The position numbers were made by a program, and so were the translations under genes. 64,000 bases of DNA. Source: JAEUNX01 sp034004685 (GTDB taxonomy: Bacteria > Pseudomonadota > Gammaproteobacteria > Burkholderiales > Rhodocyclaceae). Below, piece after piece: positions 1-7,877 of the stretch (its first letter is position 1; each line of letters starts with the position of its first letter). The DNA is taken from contig JAVEWG010000001.1 of assembly GCA_034004685.1 (NCBI GenBank), positions 124,001 through 188,000 on the forward strand, in the 5' to 3' direction. The notes beneath the pieces are model-generated. The model saw nothing but the letters and a program-made list of their open reading frames with translations. It was not told where the DNA came from and did no database searches.

Positions 1-2268
1 GTGCTCGGCCGGCTCGAAAGCCAACGCCAAGCCCAGGGTGCTCGATGTGACCATGTTGATCCAAAGCACCTGGGCCGGTGTGAGCGGCAAGGTCAGCTCG
101 AACAGGATGGCCGCGATGACCACCAGCGCCTCGCCGCCATTGGTGGGAAGCATGAACAGGATGAACTTCTTCAGGTTGTCGTAGACGGCGCGGCCTTCGC
201 GCACGGCGATGGCGATGGTGGCGAAGTTGTCATCGGCCAGCACCATGTCGGCGGCCTCTTTGGCCGCCTCGGTGCCTTTCATGCCCATCGCCACACCCAC
301 GTCGGCGCGTTTCAATGCCGGGGCGTCGTTCACCCCGTCACCGGTCATCGCCACCACCTGGCCATCGTCCTGGAGCGCCTGCACCAGGCGCAACTTGTGT
401 TCCGGCGCGGCACGGGCGAAGACATCGACTTCCATCGCCACCCGGCGCAAAGTGGCATCGTCCATCACGGACACTTCCGCGCCCGTGATGGCTGGCTTGC
501 CCACGCCAATGGCCAGTTGTGCCCCAATGGCTCGCGCTGTTTCTGCATGGTCGCCCGTGATCATCTTGACCCGAATGCCGGCATGGTGGCATTCGCCCAC
601 GGCCCGCATTGCTTCTTCTCGCGGTGGGTCGATGATGCCGACCAAGGCCAGCAGGACATAACCCGATTTCATGTCGGTAAAGCATAGGCGCTCGCTTTGC
701 GGCTCGGCTCGCTTGCAAGCCAGGGCCAGCAAGCGCAGACCCTGTGCAGCCGTGTCTGTGGCCATGCGCCGCCAGTAATCGACATCCAGCGCCTGTTCTC
801 CATCGTGGCCCAACTGCGCGCCGCACATATCGAGGATGCGCTCCGGGGCACCCTTGACGAAGATCCACGGCTCACCATCGCTGTCGCGGTGATAGGTGGC
901 CATGAAGCAGTGCTGGGACTCGAAGGGAATGACGTCGAGCCGGGGCCAAGCCTCATCGCCGAGGTGCTGAGTGAAGCCGGTTTTGCCGCCGAGAACGAGC
1001 AGGGCGCCTTCCGTGGGGTCTCCCTCGATTCGCCACAGGCCATCGTCTTCGTTCAGACGGGCATCGTTGCACAGTACGCCAGCCCGAATTGCCATCGCCA
1101 GGGCGGAGTAATGTTTAGGGTCAATGATCCGGCCGTCGATGCTCATATCGCCCACCGGGGCATAACCCACGCCGCCAACGTCAAACACGTGGCCGATGCA
1201 CACGACGCGCTGCACGGTCATTTCGTTGCGGGTCAGTGTCCCGGTCTTGTCAGAGCAGATGACTGTCACCGATCCCAGCGCTTCCACTGCCGGCAGACGG
1301 CGAATGATTGCATTGCGCCGGGCCATGCGCTGCACGCCCAGCGCCAGGGTGACGGTCATGATCGCCGGCAGGCCCTCGGGGATCGCCGAGGCAGCCAAAG
1401 CCACAACCATCATGAACATTTCTGCCGGACTGTGATCCCTCCACAGGGTACCCAATACGAAGGTTGCCGCCGACACACCCAGGATGGCCAGGGCCAGCAC
1501 ACGACCGAAACGATCCACCTGGCGCAGCAGCGGTGTGGTCAGGTTACGAATGCCCAACAGCATCTGGTTGATCTTGCCCAACTCGGTTGCGGTGCCGGTG
1601 GTCACTACGATGCCGCTGGCCTGCCCGTAGACCACCAGGGTGCCCGAGTAGGCCATGCCGTAGCGGTCGCCCAACGGGGCATCGGCGGCCACGGCTTCGG
1701 CGGTTTTTTCGACCGGAAGGGATTCGCCGGTCAGTGCGGCCTCTTCAATACGCAAGTCCCGAACATCGGCCAAGCGCAAATCGGCCGGCACCCGGTCGCC
1801 CGAGGCGAGCACAACCCGGTCGCCGGGCACCAGGTCGGCGGCGTCGATTTCGCGGCGCTGCCCGTCGCGTATCACCGTGGCATGCGGTGAGAGCATGGCG
1901 CGGATGGCGTCGAGCGCCGATTCCGCCTTGCCTTCCTGGATGAAACCGATGATGGCGTTGATCACCACCGCCATCATCAGGACGCCCGTGTCGATCCAAT
2001 GCCCGAGCAAGGCCGTGATGACGGCGGCCCCCATCATCACGTAGAGCAGGATGTTGTGAAACTGCATCAAGAGGCGCACCAGCGGCCCGCGACGCTTTGG
2101 CGGGGCAAGTCGGTTCGGCCCGTACTGGGCCAGCCGAAGACGGGCTTCTGTTTCTGTCAGGCCACCTGTGCCGGTTTGCAGCATGCGCTCGACCTGTGCC
2201 TGGGGCAAGGTATGCCAGTCGCCAGGCGTTGGGTTGTCCAACCGGTCTGCGGTCGAGCGATTCGTCAT
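1..2268 (-). CDS. P-type cation-transporting ATPase (N-terminal 756 residues, cut by the window edge)
   Basis: This is a membrane ATPase that moves a cation across the inner membrane through a phospho-aspartate intermediate. No stop is reached before base 1, so about 756 residues are visible of a protein usually near 900. Motifs appear in order: N-terminal cation-ATPase domain, actuator TGES at 180-183, M4 PEGLP at 297-301, phosphorylation DKTGTLT with Asp340, nucleotide-binding KGAPE at 472-476, and hinge TGDGVNDAP at 642-650. M6 reads N-M-V-T-S-S (738-743), where SERCA/PacL-type calcium pumps have N-x-x-T-D, so calcium specificity should not be assumed; it looks closer to CtpF-like pumps. 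The ATG at 2268 is preceded by AGAGG about 10 bases upstream. It is divergent from the stress-protein gene and is transposon cargo. Confidence 0.9.
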   Translation of the reverse strand, partial: MTNRSTADRLDNPTPGDWHTLPQAQVERMLQTGTGGLTETEARLRLAQYGPNRLAPPKRRGPLVRLLMQFHNILLYVMMGAAVITALLGHWIDTGVLMMAVVINAIIGFIQEGKAESALDAIRAMLSPHATVIRDGQRREIDAADLVPGDRVVLASGDRVPADLRLADVRDLRIEEAALTGESLPVEKTAEAVAADAPLGDRYGMAYSGTLVVYGQASGIVVTTGTATELGKINQMLLGIRNLTTPLLRQVDRFGRVLALAILGVSAATFVLGTLWRDHSPAEMFMMVVALAASAIPEGLPAIMTVTLALGVQRMARRNAIIRRLPAVEALGSVTVICSDKTGTLTRNEMTVQRVVCIGHVFDVGGVGYAPVGDMSIDGRIIDPKHYSALAMAIRAGVLCNDARLNEDDGLWRIEGDPTEGALLVLGGKTGFTQHLGDEAWPRLDVIPFESQHCFMATYHRDSDGEPWIFVKGAPERILDMCGAQLGHDGEQALDVDYWRRMATDTAAQGLRLLALACKRAEPQSERLCFTDMKSGYVLLALVGIIDPPREEAMRAVGECHHAGIRVKMITGDHAETARAIGAQLAIGVGKPAITGAEVSVMDDATLRRVAMEVDVFARAAPEHKLRLVQALQDDGQVVAMTGDGVNDAPALKRADVGVAMGMKGTEAAKEAADMVLADDNFATIAIAVREGRAVYDNLKKFILFMLPTNGGEALVVIAAILFELTLPLTPAQVLWINMVTSSTLGLALAFEPAEH

Positions 2269-2399
2269 TGAATATGGCCTCTTTTGGTTGTTGCGCCGGG
2301 AAGCGTTTATTGCAGATTCAGCGAAAATACTTGAAAATTTTACCTAGCGACGGCGTTGCCGTCCAATTGGCCAATGTCGTCAATCACAAGGTAGGCACC

Positions 2400-3284
2400 A
2401 TGAATCAACTGAATCGCATCCTGGCGGCGACCGACCTGTCGGCCCCAGCCCGCCATGCCGTTGAACGTGCGGCCCTGGTCAGCAAGGACACGGCGGCCAC
2501 GCTTGACCTGCTGCACGTCGCCAATCTCGCGCCACTGGAGCGGTTGCGGCAACTGATGGAGGTAACGCCGAGTGACATGGAGCAGCGGGTGCTGGATGTC
2601 GCTCGGCAAAAACTCCACGACCTCGCAGCAGCGCTTCAGCAACGCTTTGGCGTTGCGGCTGGTACCCAAGTGGTCGCCGGCTCCCTGCTCGCCGAATTGG
2701 CCAAGAAAGCCGATGGCTTGTCGGCTGGCCTACTGGTTTGCGGGGCCAAAGGGGAAAGTGTGGTTCGGCATTTCGTGCTGGGAACGACGGCGCTGCGGCT
2801 ATTGAGTACAGCAATCTGCCCCGTCCTGGTGGTCAAACAGCCGCCCCGCGAACCCTACCGGCGGCTTCTGGTTCCGGTTGATTTTTCGCCCTCATCGCTG
2901 CGGGCCATCCGCCACGCACGCAGCATCGCTCCCAACGCCGATATCGTGTTGCTCCACGCTTTTGATGTGCCTTTCGAGGGGCAGTTGCGCTATGCCAGCG
3001 TTGACAATGACACCATCAATCACTATCGGATCGTCGCCAAGCAGGAGGCGACACAAAAGCTCCATGCCTTGCGCGACGAAGCAGGGCTGAACCCCTACGG
3101 CACCAGCCTGGTGGTACTGCACGGCGATCCAACCTTGCGCATCATCGAGCAAGAACAAGAGTGGGATTGCGATTTGATCGTCATGGGCAAGCACGGGGAA
3201 AACTTGCTGGAAGCGTTGTTGATTGGCAGTGTCACCAAACAGGTCCTGGCCGAATCCATGGGCGATGTACTGGTTTCGGTGTGA
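2400..3284 (+). CDS. Tandem-domain universal stress protein (UspA family)
   Basis: This 294-residue cytoplasmic protein is made of two Usp domains (about 5-146 and 154-294). Each carries the G-x2-G-x9-G(S/T) nucleotide-binding signature, at 115-129 and 263-277, which suggests an ATP-binding Usp. Usp proteins promote survival under stress or growth arrest; no specific reaction is implied. The frame is open further upstream, but the ATG at 2400 is chosen because homology starts there (MNQLNRILAATD) and AAGG lies about 11 bases before it. It diverges from the P-type ATPase gene across 131 bases and is followed after 2 bases by the HTH gene. Placement in a transposon next to an ion pump suggests a stress-tolerance cargo. 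Confidence 0.93.
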   Translation: MNQLNRILAATDLSAPARHAVERAALVSKDTAATLDLLHVANLAPLERLRQLMEVTPSDMEQRVLDVARQKLHDLAAALQQRFGVAAGTQVVAGSLLAELAKKADGLSAGLLVCGAKGESVVRHFVLGTTALRLLSTAICPVLVVKQPPREPYRRLLVPVDFSPSSLRAIRHARSIAPNADIVLLHAFDVPFEGQLRYASVDNDTINHYRIVAKQEATQKLHALRDEAGLNPYGTSLVVLHGDPTLRIIEQEQEWDCDLIVMGKHGENLLEALLIGSVTKQVLAESMGDVLVSV

Positions 3285-3286
3285 CG

Positions 3287-3487
3287 ATGATCGAAGCCGG
3301 GCTGGACATCCTGACGCTGGAAGAAGTCGCCAATTATTTGCGGGTGACGAAACGGACGCTGTACCGGCTCGCCCAGGAAGGGGCGTTGCCCGCATTCAAG
3401 CTCGGTGGCACTTGGCGATTCCGCCGCGATGAACTCAATCAGTGGATTACCGAAAATATCGATAAACAGCGGGGCGGGCACCCATGA
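3287..3487 (+). CDS. Small excisionase-type helix-turn-helix DNA-binding protein
   Basis: This is a 66-residue protein. Residues 8-55 form a MerR/excisionase-like winged helix: LTLEEVANYL, RVTKRTLYRL and a FKLGGTWRF-R turn followed by the LNQWI helix. Such domains bind DNA and occur in plasmid, phage and transposon accessory genes. The ATG lies 2 bases after the usp stop and the gene ends in an ATGA overlap with the next gene, so the three rightward genes look co-transcribed. It might regulate the divergent usp/ATPase promoters. It could equally be a vestigial accessory gene. The target site is not identifiable here. Confidence 0.8.
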   Translation: MIEAGLDILTLEEVANYLRVTKRTLYRLAQEGALPAFKLGGTWRFRRDELNQWITENIDKQRGGHP

Positions 3488-3834
3488 AGCCGCCACACGA
3501 GGGCGCGGAACATCGGCTGCTTTGGATCAGCCGTCATCTACTGGTCGGGGTCGCCGTTCTGTTGCTGGTAGTCCTGGCCGGCTGGGTTGGGAATACGCCG
3601 ATTCGGAGCATCTTTCCGTATGCTTTCGCAGTCGGGCTGGTTGCCTGGAAGCACGGCATGACGGTCGGTTTCCTGTTTGCCGGATTGGCCACGCTCGCCG
3701 CGCTCGCCACTGGCGCTTTCCCTAGCCGCGAAGAACTCAGCGGGCAGGAAGTGGGGGAAGGTCTGTATACCTATCTGAAGCTGTCCGCTGTAGCAGCGGG
3801 TGTCGCATTGGGAAAACAAGTCAGACACCCTTAG
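3484..3834 (+). CDS. Small multi-pass membrane protein of unknown function; stop codon lies in the transposon repeat
   Basis: This 116-residue protein starts within the stop of the HTH gene (ATGA). Hydrophobic segments lie near residues 18-37, 43-57, 61-78 and 94-109, so three or four membrane passes are likely. I do not recognise the family. The pattern of short helices with an I-F-P-Y...VAWKHG...G-FLFAG segment is reminiscent of the N-terminal membrane sensor part of some bacterial kinases or cyclases. The last codon and the TAG stop fall inside the 38-bp terminal repeat, so the protein may be a C-terminally clipped version of a longer ancestor. Function unknown. Confidence 0.6.
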   Translation: MKPPHEGAEHRLLWISRHLLVGVAVLLLVVLAGWVGNTPIRSIFPYAFAVGLVAWKHGMTVGFLFAGLATLAALATGAFPSREELSGQEVGEGLYTYLKLSAVAAGVALGKQVRHP

Positions 3835-3867
3835 CGTGCTTTATTTTCCGTTTTCTGAGACGACCCC
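3830..3867 (-). repeat. 38-bp terminal inverted repeat of a Tn21-type transposon
   Basis: Read on the minus strand from 3867 it begins GGGGTCGTCTCAGAAAACGG and ends AAATAAAGCACGCTAAG at 3830. That is the length, GGGG outer end and conserved inner ACGCTAAG of Tn3-family termini. From memory it matches the Tn21-subgroup repeat at all or nearly all positions; this was not checked against a database. The repeat also supplies the stop codons of both flanking reading frames: TAG at 3832-3834 for the rightward membrane-protein gene and TAA at 3841-3843 for the leftward truncated hydrolase. Confidence 0.93.
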
Positions 3868-4467
3868 ATCCAGGGCGGCGCTGTCCAGCAGCACCGTGCC
3901 CACCACCCCGGGGGAAGTGCGGGGGCTCGCCGCCAGCAGGGCCACCAGATGGGCGCCGGCGGAATGCCCCATCAGCACCACCCGATCGGGGTCGCCCCCC
4001 CAGCCCGCCGCCCGGGCCCGCACCGTGGCAAGGGCCCGGGCCACGTCCCGGGCCTGCTCCGCGGGGGCGGCTTCCGGCAGCAGCCGGTAATCAGTGGAAA
4101 CCAGAATGAAGCCCTGGGCCACCCAGCGGGCCACCTTGTGCTCCACCACGCCGCCCCGGGACTTGCTGCCAAAACGCCAGGCCCCACCATGGACCATCAG
4201 AATGATCGGGGCGGCCTGGGCCTGGGCCGGCAGATAGACATCGTAGCGCTGGCGGCGATCCGGCCCATAGGCCTGGTCCTTGAGCACCCGCGCGCCCTCG
4301 GGCAGGAAGTCGCCGGCCGGCGCGTCATCTTCATCCTCCTGGATCAGCTGATCCGCCTGACGCGCCTTCAACCGTTCCAGCAGGGGGCCGGCCGCCACCT
4401 GCTGGCTGGCCAGCGCCAGTCCCAGCAACAGGGCCCAGGCGCCCCATCCCTTGCCGCTCCGTTGCAT
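3841..4467 (-). pseudogene. Exported alpha/beta-hydrolase (carboxylesterase-like), truncated by transposon insertion
   Basis: The frame encodes 208 residues. It has an N-terminal signal peptide (hydrophobic 10-25, VAAG end), an oxyanion-hole HGGAW at 93-97 and a nucleophile elbow GHSAG with Ser169, as in the esterase/lipase (HSL-like) families. Such proteins usually run to about 280-300 residues. Here the catalytic Asp and His are absent because host sequence stops at base 3868 (residue Asp200), and the last eight residues GVVSENGK plus the stop are read from the transposon repeat. The fold is therefore incomplete and activity is very unlikely. A strong ribosome site (AAGGAGGGAGG) precedes the ATG at 4467. 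The missing 3' part should lie beyond the other end of the transposon. Confidence 0.88.
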
Positions 4468-4654
4468 GTCCTCCCTCCTTCCACATGACCGTCAATGCCA
4501 CCACAATAGCCAATCCCGGCCGCCACCGGCCACCGGAATATCATGACAAACCATGACCAGCACTTGATCGAGGCAAACCTGGGGGCCGCCGGTTTGACAG
4601 CCCCCCCGCCCTCCCGCACCATTGCGCCTCGCGCCGCGTAAGCCCCCTCTCCCC

Positions 4655-5986
4655 ATGACCCAGTCTTCCCTCCTCGACCGCTCCCTGGCCGCCGTCTGGC
4701 ACCCGTGCACCCAGATGCGCCACCACCAGCCCGGCTTCGACCCCAGGTTGCCCCTGGTGCCGGTGGCCCGGGGCGAAGGGGCCTGGCTGGTGGAAGAATC
4801 CGGCCGCCGCCTGCTCGACGGCATCAGCTCCTGGTGGGTCAATCTCTTCGGCCACTGCAACCCCCGCATCAACGCCGCCATCCGGGATCAGCTGGAAACC
4901 CTGGAACACGTGATGCTGGCGGGCTTCACCCATCGCCCGGTGGTGGAGCTGTCCGAGCGCCTGGCGGCCCTCACCGGCCACGCCCTGGGTCATGCCTTCT
5001 ACGCCTCGGACGGGGCCTCCGCCACCGAGATCGCCCTCAAGATGAGCGCCCACTACTGGCGCAACCACGGCCAGCCGGAAAAATCCCGTTTCGTGAGTCT
5101 GGCCGGTAGCTACCACGGGGAGACCGTGGGTGCCCTGGCGGTCACCGACGTCCCCCTTTTCCGGGATGCCTACGCTCCCCTGGTGCGCCCGGGCACCAGC
5201 GTGCCCTGCCCCGACCCCCGCCTGGCCGAACCCGGCGAAACCCCGGCCGAGGTGGCCCGCCGCGCCGCCGCGGCCCTGGAGGCCCACCTGTCCATCCACC
5301 ACCGGGAAACCGCCGCCCTGATCGTCGAACCCCTGGTCCAGGGGGCCGCCGGCATGGTGATGTACGACCCGGAATACCTGCGCCTGGCCCGGGCCCTGTG
5401 CGACCGCTATCAGGTGCACCTCATCGCCGACGAGATCGCCGTGGGCTGCGGCCGCACCGGTACCTTCTTCGCCTGCGAACAGGGGGGGATCTGGCCGGAT
5501 TTCCTGTGCCTGTCCAAGGGCATCTCCGGCGGCTACCTGCCCCTGTCCCTGGTGCTCGCCACCGACCGGGTCTTCGAGGCCTTCCTGGACGACCAGCTGG
5601 CCCGGGGCTTCCTCCACTCCCACTCCTACACCGGCAACCCCCTGGCCTGCCGGGCGGCCCTGGCCACCCTGGAGATCTTCCAGCAAGACCAGGTGCTGGC
5701 CGCCAACCAGGCCCGGGCCACCCACCTGCGCCAGGGCCTGGATGCCCGCTTCGGCAGCCACCCGGCGGTGCGCCACCTGCGCAGCCGGGGGATGATCCTG
5801 GCCTTCGACGTGACCACGGCGCGGGCGGATTTTTCCCGCCGCTTCTTCACCGCCGCCCTGGAGCGGGGCGTGCTGCTGCGGCCCATGGGCAACACGGTCT
5901 ATTTCATGCCCCCCTATATCGTGACCGAGGCGGAGATGGAGCACCTGCTGGACGGCACAGCCATGGCCCTGGAAGCCGCCCTGTGA
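4655..5986 (+). CDS. bioA: Adenosylmethionine-8-amino-7-oxononanoate aminotransferase BioA
   Basis: BioA is a PLP enzyme that converts 7-keto-8-aminopelargonate to 7,8-diaminopelargonate using S-adenosylmethionine as amino donor (biotin synthesis, cytoplasm). It has 443 residues, a normal family length. WHPCTQM lies at 16-21, GSYHGET at 151-157, the metal-free PLP-Asp region ADE at 258-260, and the Schiff-base lysine K288 within LSKGISGGY. The ATG at 4655 is preferred to an upstream TTG at 4622 because family homology begins at MTQSS. It is the first gene of bioAFHCD and its stop overlaps the GTG of bioF (GTGA). A TTGACA at 4594-4599 upstream is a possible -35 box, but no good -10 follows. 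Confidence 0.95.
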   Translation: MTQSSLLDRSLAAVWHPCTQMRHHQPGFDPRLPLVPVARGEGAWLVEESGRRLLDGISSWWVNLFGHCNPRINAAIRDQLETLEHVMLAGFTHRPVVELSERLAALTGHALGHAFYASDGASATEIALKMSAHYWRNHGQPEKSRFVSLAGSYHGETVGALAVTDVPLFRDAYAPLVRPGTSVPCPDPRLAEPGETPAEVARRAAAALEAHLSIHHRETAALIVEPLVQGAAGMVMYDPEYLRLARALCDRYQVHLIADEIAVGCGRTGTFFACEQGGIWPDFLCLSKGISGGYLPLSLVLATDRVFEAFLDDQLARGFLHSHSYTGNPLACRAALATLEIFQQDQVLAANQARATHLRQGLDARFGSHPAVRHLRSRGMILAFDVTTARADFSRRFFTAALERGVLLRPMGNTVYFMPPYIVTEAEMEHLLDGTAMALEAAL

Positions 5987-7152
5987 GTCTCCGCCAGCAA
6001 CTCCTGGCCGATCTGGCCGAGGTGGACGCCCAGGCCCTGCGCCGCGCCCGCCGCAGCCTGGAGACCCCCTGCGGGCCCCAGGTGGTGGTGGATGGCCGGC
6101 CCATGCTGGCCTTCTGCAGCAACGACTACCTGGGCCTGGCGGGCGACCCCAGCCTCGCGGCGGCCCTCCAGGCCGGCGCGGCCCGCTGGGGTGCCGGCTC
6201 CGGCGCTTCCCACCTGGTCAGCGGCCACTACGCGGTGCATGACGAACTTGAGCGGCGCCTGGCGGCCTTCACCGGCACCGAGCGGGCCCTGTATTTTTCC
6301 ACCGGCTACATGGCCAACGCCGGGGTGACCCCCGCCCTGGTGGAGCGGGGCGACGCCATCTTCGCCGACCGCCTCAACCACGCGTCCCTGGTGGATGGGG
6401 CCCGCCTCTCCCGGGCGGAGTTCCACCGCTACCCCCACAAGGACCTGGCCGCCCTGGAGCGACTCCTGGCCAGCAGCACCGCCCGGCGTAAGCTCATCGT
6501 CACCGACACGGTGTTCAGCATGGACGGGGATCTGGCGCCCCTGCCGGAACTCCTGGCCCTGGCGGAACGCTTCGATGCCTGGCTGCTGGTGGATGACGCC
6601 CACGGCTTCGGGGTGCTGGGGCCCCACGGGGAGGGCGCCCCCGCCCACTTCGGCCTGCAGCCCAGCTGGCGGTTGCTCCATATGGGCACCCTGGGCAAGG
6701 CGGCGGGGGTTTCCGGCGCCTTCGTGGCGGGGGAAGCCCAGGTCATCGACTGGTTGCTCCAGAAAACCCGCACCTACATTTTCACCACCGGCGCCCCCCC
6801 GGCCCTGGCCCACGCCCTCCTCGCCAGCCTGGCGCTGATCCAGGCCGGCGGCTCACGCCGGGCTCACCTGACCGGCCTCATCGCCATCCTGGGAGCGCGA
6901 CTCCAGCTCAAGCGCTGGCAGCTGCTGGACGCCCCCACCCCCATCCAGCCGGTGGTGATCGGCGACAACGCCGAAGCCCTGGCGGTGGCCCGGGCCCTGG
7001 GGGAGGAAGGCCTGTGGGTGCCGGCGATCCGTCCCCCCACGGTACCCAGGGGTACCGCCCGGCTGCGCATCTCCCTCACCGCCGCCCATACCCGGGAAGA
7101 CGTCGAACGGCTCGCTAGCGCCCTCAACCGGCTGGAAGCAACCTGGGCATGA
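5983..7152 (+). CDS. bioF: 8-amino-7-oxononanoate synthase BioF
   Basis: BioF is a PLP-dependent enzyme of the alpha-oxoamine synthase family. It condenses pimeloyl-ACP with L-alanine to give 8-amino-7-oxononanoate. It has 389 residues from a GTG start (GTG AGT CTC) that overlaps the bioA stop by 4 bases. Key features are CSNDYLGLA at 45-53, SGHYAVH at 80-86, the PLP-Asp motif DDAHGFG at 204-210, and the PLP lysine K239 in TLGKAAG. It ends in an ATGA overlap with bioH. The tight overlaps point to translational coupling through the biotin operon. Confidence 0.95.
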   Translation: MSLRQQLLADLAEVDAQALRRARRSLETPCGPQVVVDGRPMLAFCSNDYLGLAGDPSLAAALQAGAARWGAGSGASHLVSGHYAVHDELERRLAAFTGTERALYFSTGYMANAGVTPALVERGDAIFADRLNHASLVDGARLSRAEFHRYPHKDLAALERLLASSTARRKLIVTDTVFSMDGDLAPLPELLALAERFDAWLLVDDAHGFGVLGPHGEGAPAHFGLQPSWRLLHMGTLGKAAGVSGAFVAGEAQVIDWLLQKTRTYIFTTGAPPALAHALLASLALIQAGGSRRAHLTGLIAILGARLQLKRWQLLDAPTPIQPVVIGDNAEALAVARALGEEGLWVPAIRPPTVPRGTARLRISLTAAHTREDVERLASALNRLEATWA

Positions 7153-7877
7153 AGCCCCTGGTGCTGCTCCATGGCTGGGGCCTTTCCAGTCAGATCTGGT
7201 CCTCCCTGCTGCCCCGCCTGGCGGGGGAGGTGATCGCCCTGGATCTGCCCGGCCACGGCGCCACGCCCGCCGCCCACGGCCCCGGCCTGGCGGACTGGAG
7301 CGATGCTCTGGTGCCCAAAATCCCCCTGGGGGCGACCCTCTGCGGCTGGTCCCTGGGGGCGCTGATCGCCCTGGACCTGGCCCGTCGCCACCCGGCCCGG
7401 GTCGGCCGTCTCATCCTGTTGGGCGCCACCCCCCGCTTCGTGGCCGAGCAGGGCTGGCCCCATGGCCTGGCAGCCCCCATCGTGGCGGGCTTCCAGGCAG
7501 GCTTCGCCACCGACCCGGTCGCCACCCTGCGCCGCTTCGTGGCCCTCCAGACCCTGGGGGACGCCCGCCGCCGGCAAGTGGCCGCCGCCCTGAGTGAAGC
7601 CCTGCCGCCCTCCGGCGGGGGCGACCAGGCGGCCCTGGCCGCCGGGCTGGCCCTGCTGGCCGACACCGATCTGCGCCCGGGCCTCGGCGAGATCCACCAG
7701 CCCGTGCGTCTGCTCCACGGCCAGGGGGACGCCCTGATGCCGGTGGCCGCCGCCACCTGGCTGGCGGACGCCCTGCCCCAGGCCCGCCTCACTGTTCTCG
7801 AAGACTGCGGCCACGCCCCCTTTCTCTCCCGCCCCGCCGACTGCGCCACCCTGATGGACGGCTTTCGCCATGACTGA
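7149..7877 (+). CDS. bioH: Pimeloyl-[ACP] methyl ester esterase BioH
   Basis: BioH is an alpha/beta-hydrolase that removes the methyl group from pimeloyl-ACP methyl ester, ending the BioC-BioH route to the pimelate moiety of biotin. It has 242 residues. The oxyanion HGWG lies at 8-11, the nucleophile elbow GWSLG carries Ser68, and the remaining triad is Asp194 (GQGDALMP) and His222 (CGHAPF). In E. coli bioH lies away from the bio operon; here it sits inside it, between bioF and bioC, with an ATGA overlap upstream and an 8-base overlap with bioC. Confidence 0.94.
   Translation: MKPLVLLHGWGLSSQIWSSLLPRLAGEVIALDLPGHGATPAAHGPGLADWSDALVPKIPLGATLCGWSLGALIALDLARRHPARVGRLILLGATPRFVAEQGWPHGLAAPIVAGFQAGFATDPVATLRRFVALQTLGDARRRQVAAALSEALPPSGGGDQAALAAGLALLADTDLRPGLGEIHQPVRLLHGQGDALMPVAAATWLADALPQARLTVLEDCGHAPFLSRPADCATLMDGFRHD

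Larger units (their letters stand above)
1..3867. mobile_element. Right-hand part of a Tn3-superfamily (Tn21-type) transposon
   Basis: The segment ends at 3867 in a 38-bp terminal inverted repeat whose outer GGGG faces right, so the element lies to the left and continues beyond the window edge. It contains a P-type ATPase gene, a universal stress protein gene, a small HTH gene and a small membrane-protein gene. No transposase or resolvase gene is visible, so these are expected off the left edge. The bases just outside the repeat fall within an alpha/beta-hydrolase gene that is cut off exactly there. By eye the coding sequence is less GC-biased than the host genes to the right. The 5-bp target duplication typical of Tn3 elements would be ATCCA at 3868-3872, but its partner is outside the window. 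Confidence 0.85.

Noticed and set aside
2097..2399. A 101-residue N-terminal extension of the universal stress protein
   Set aside because: The extra codons overlap the divergent ATPase gene and its promoter region and have no Usp homology; the ATG at 2400 has a suitable ribosome site.
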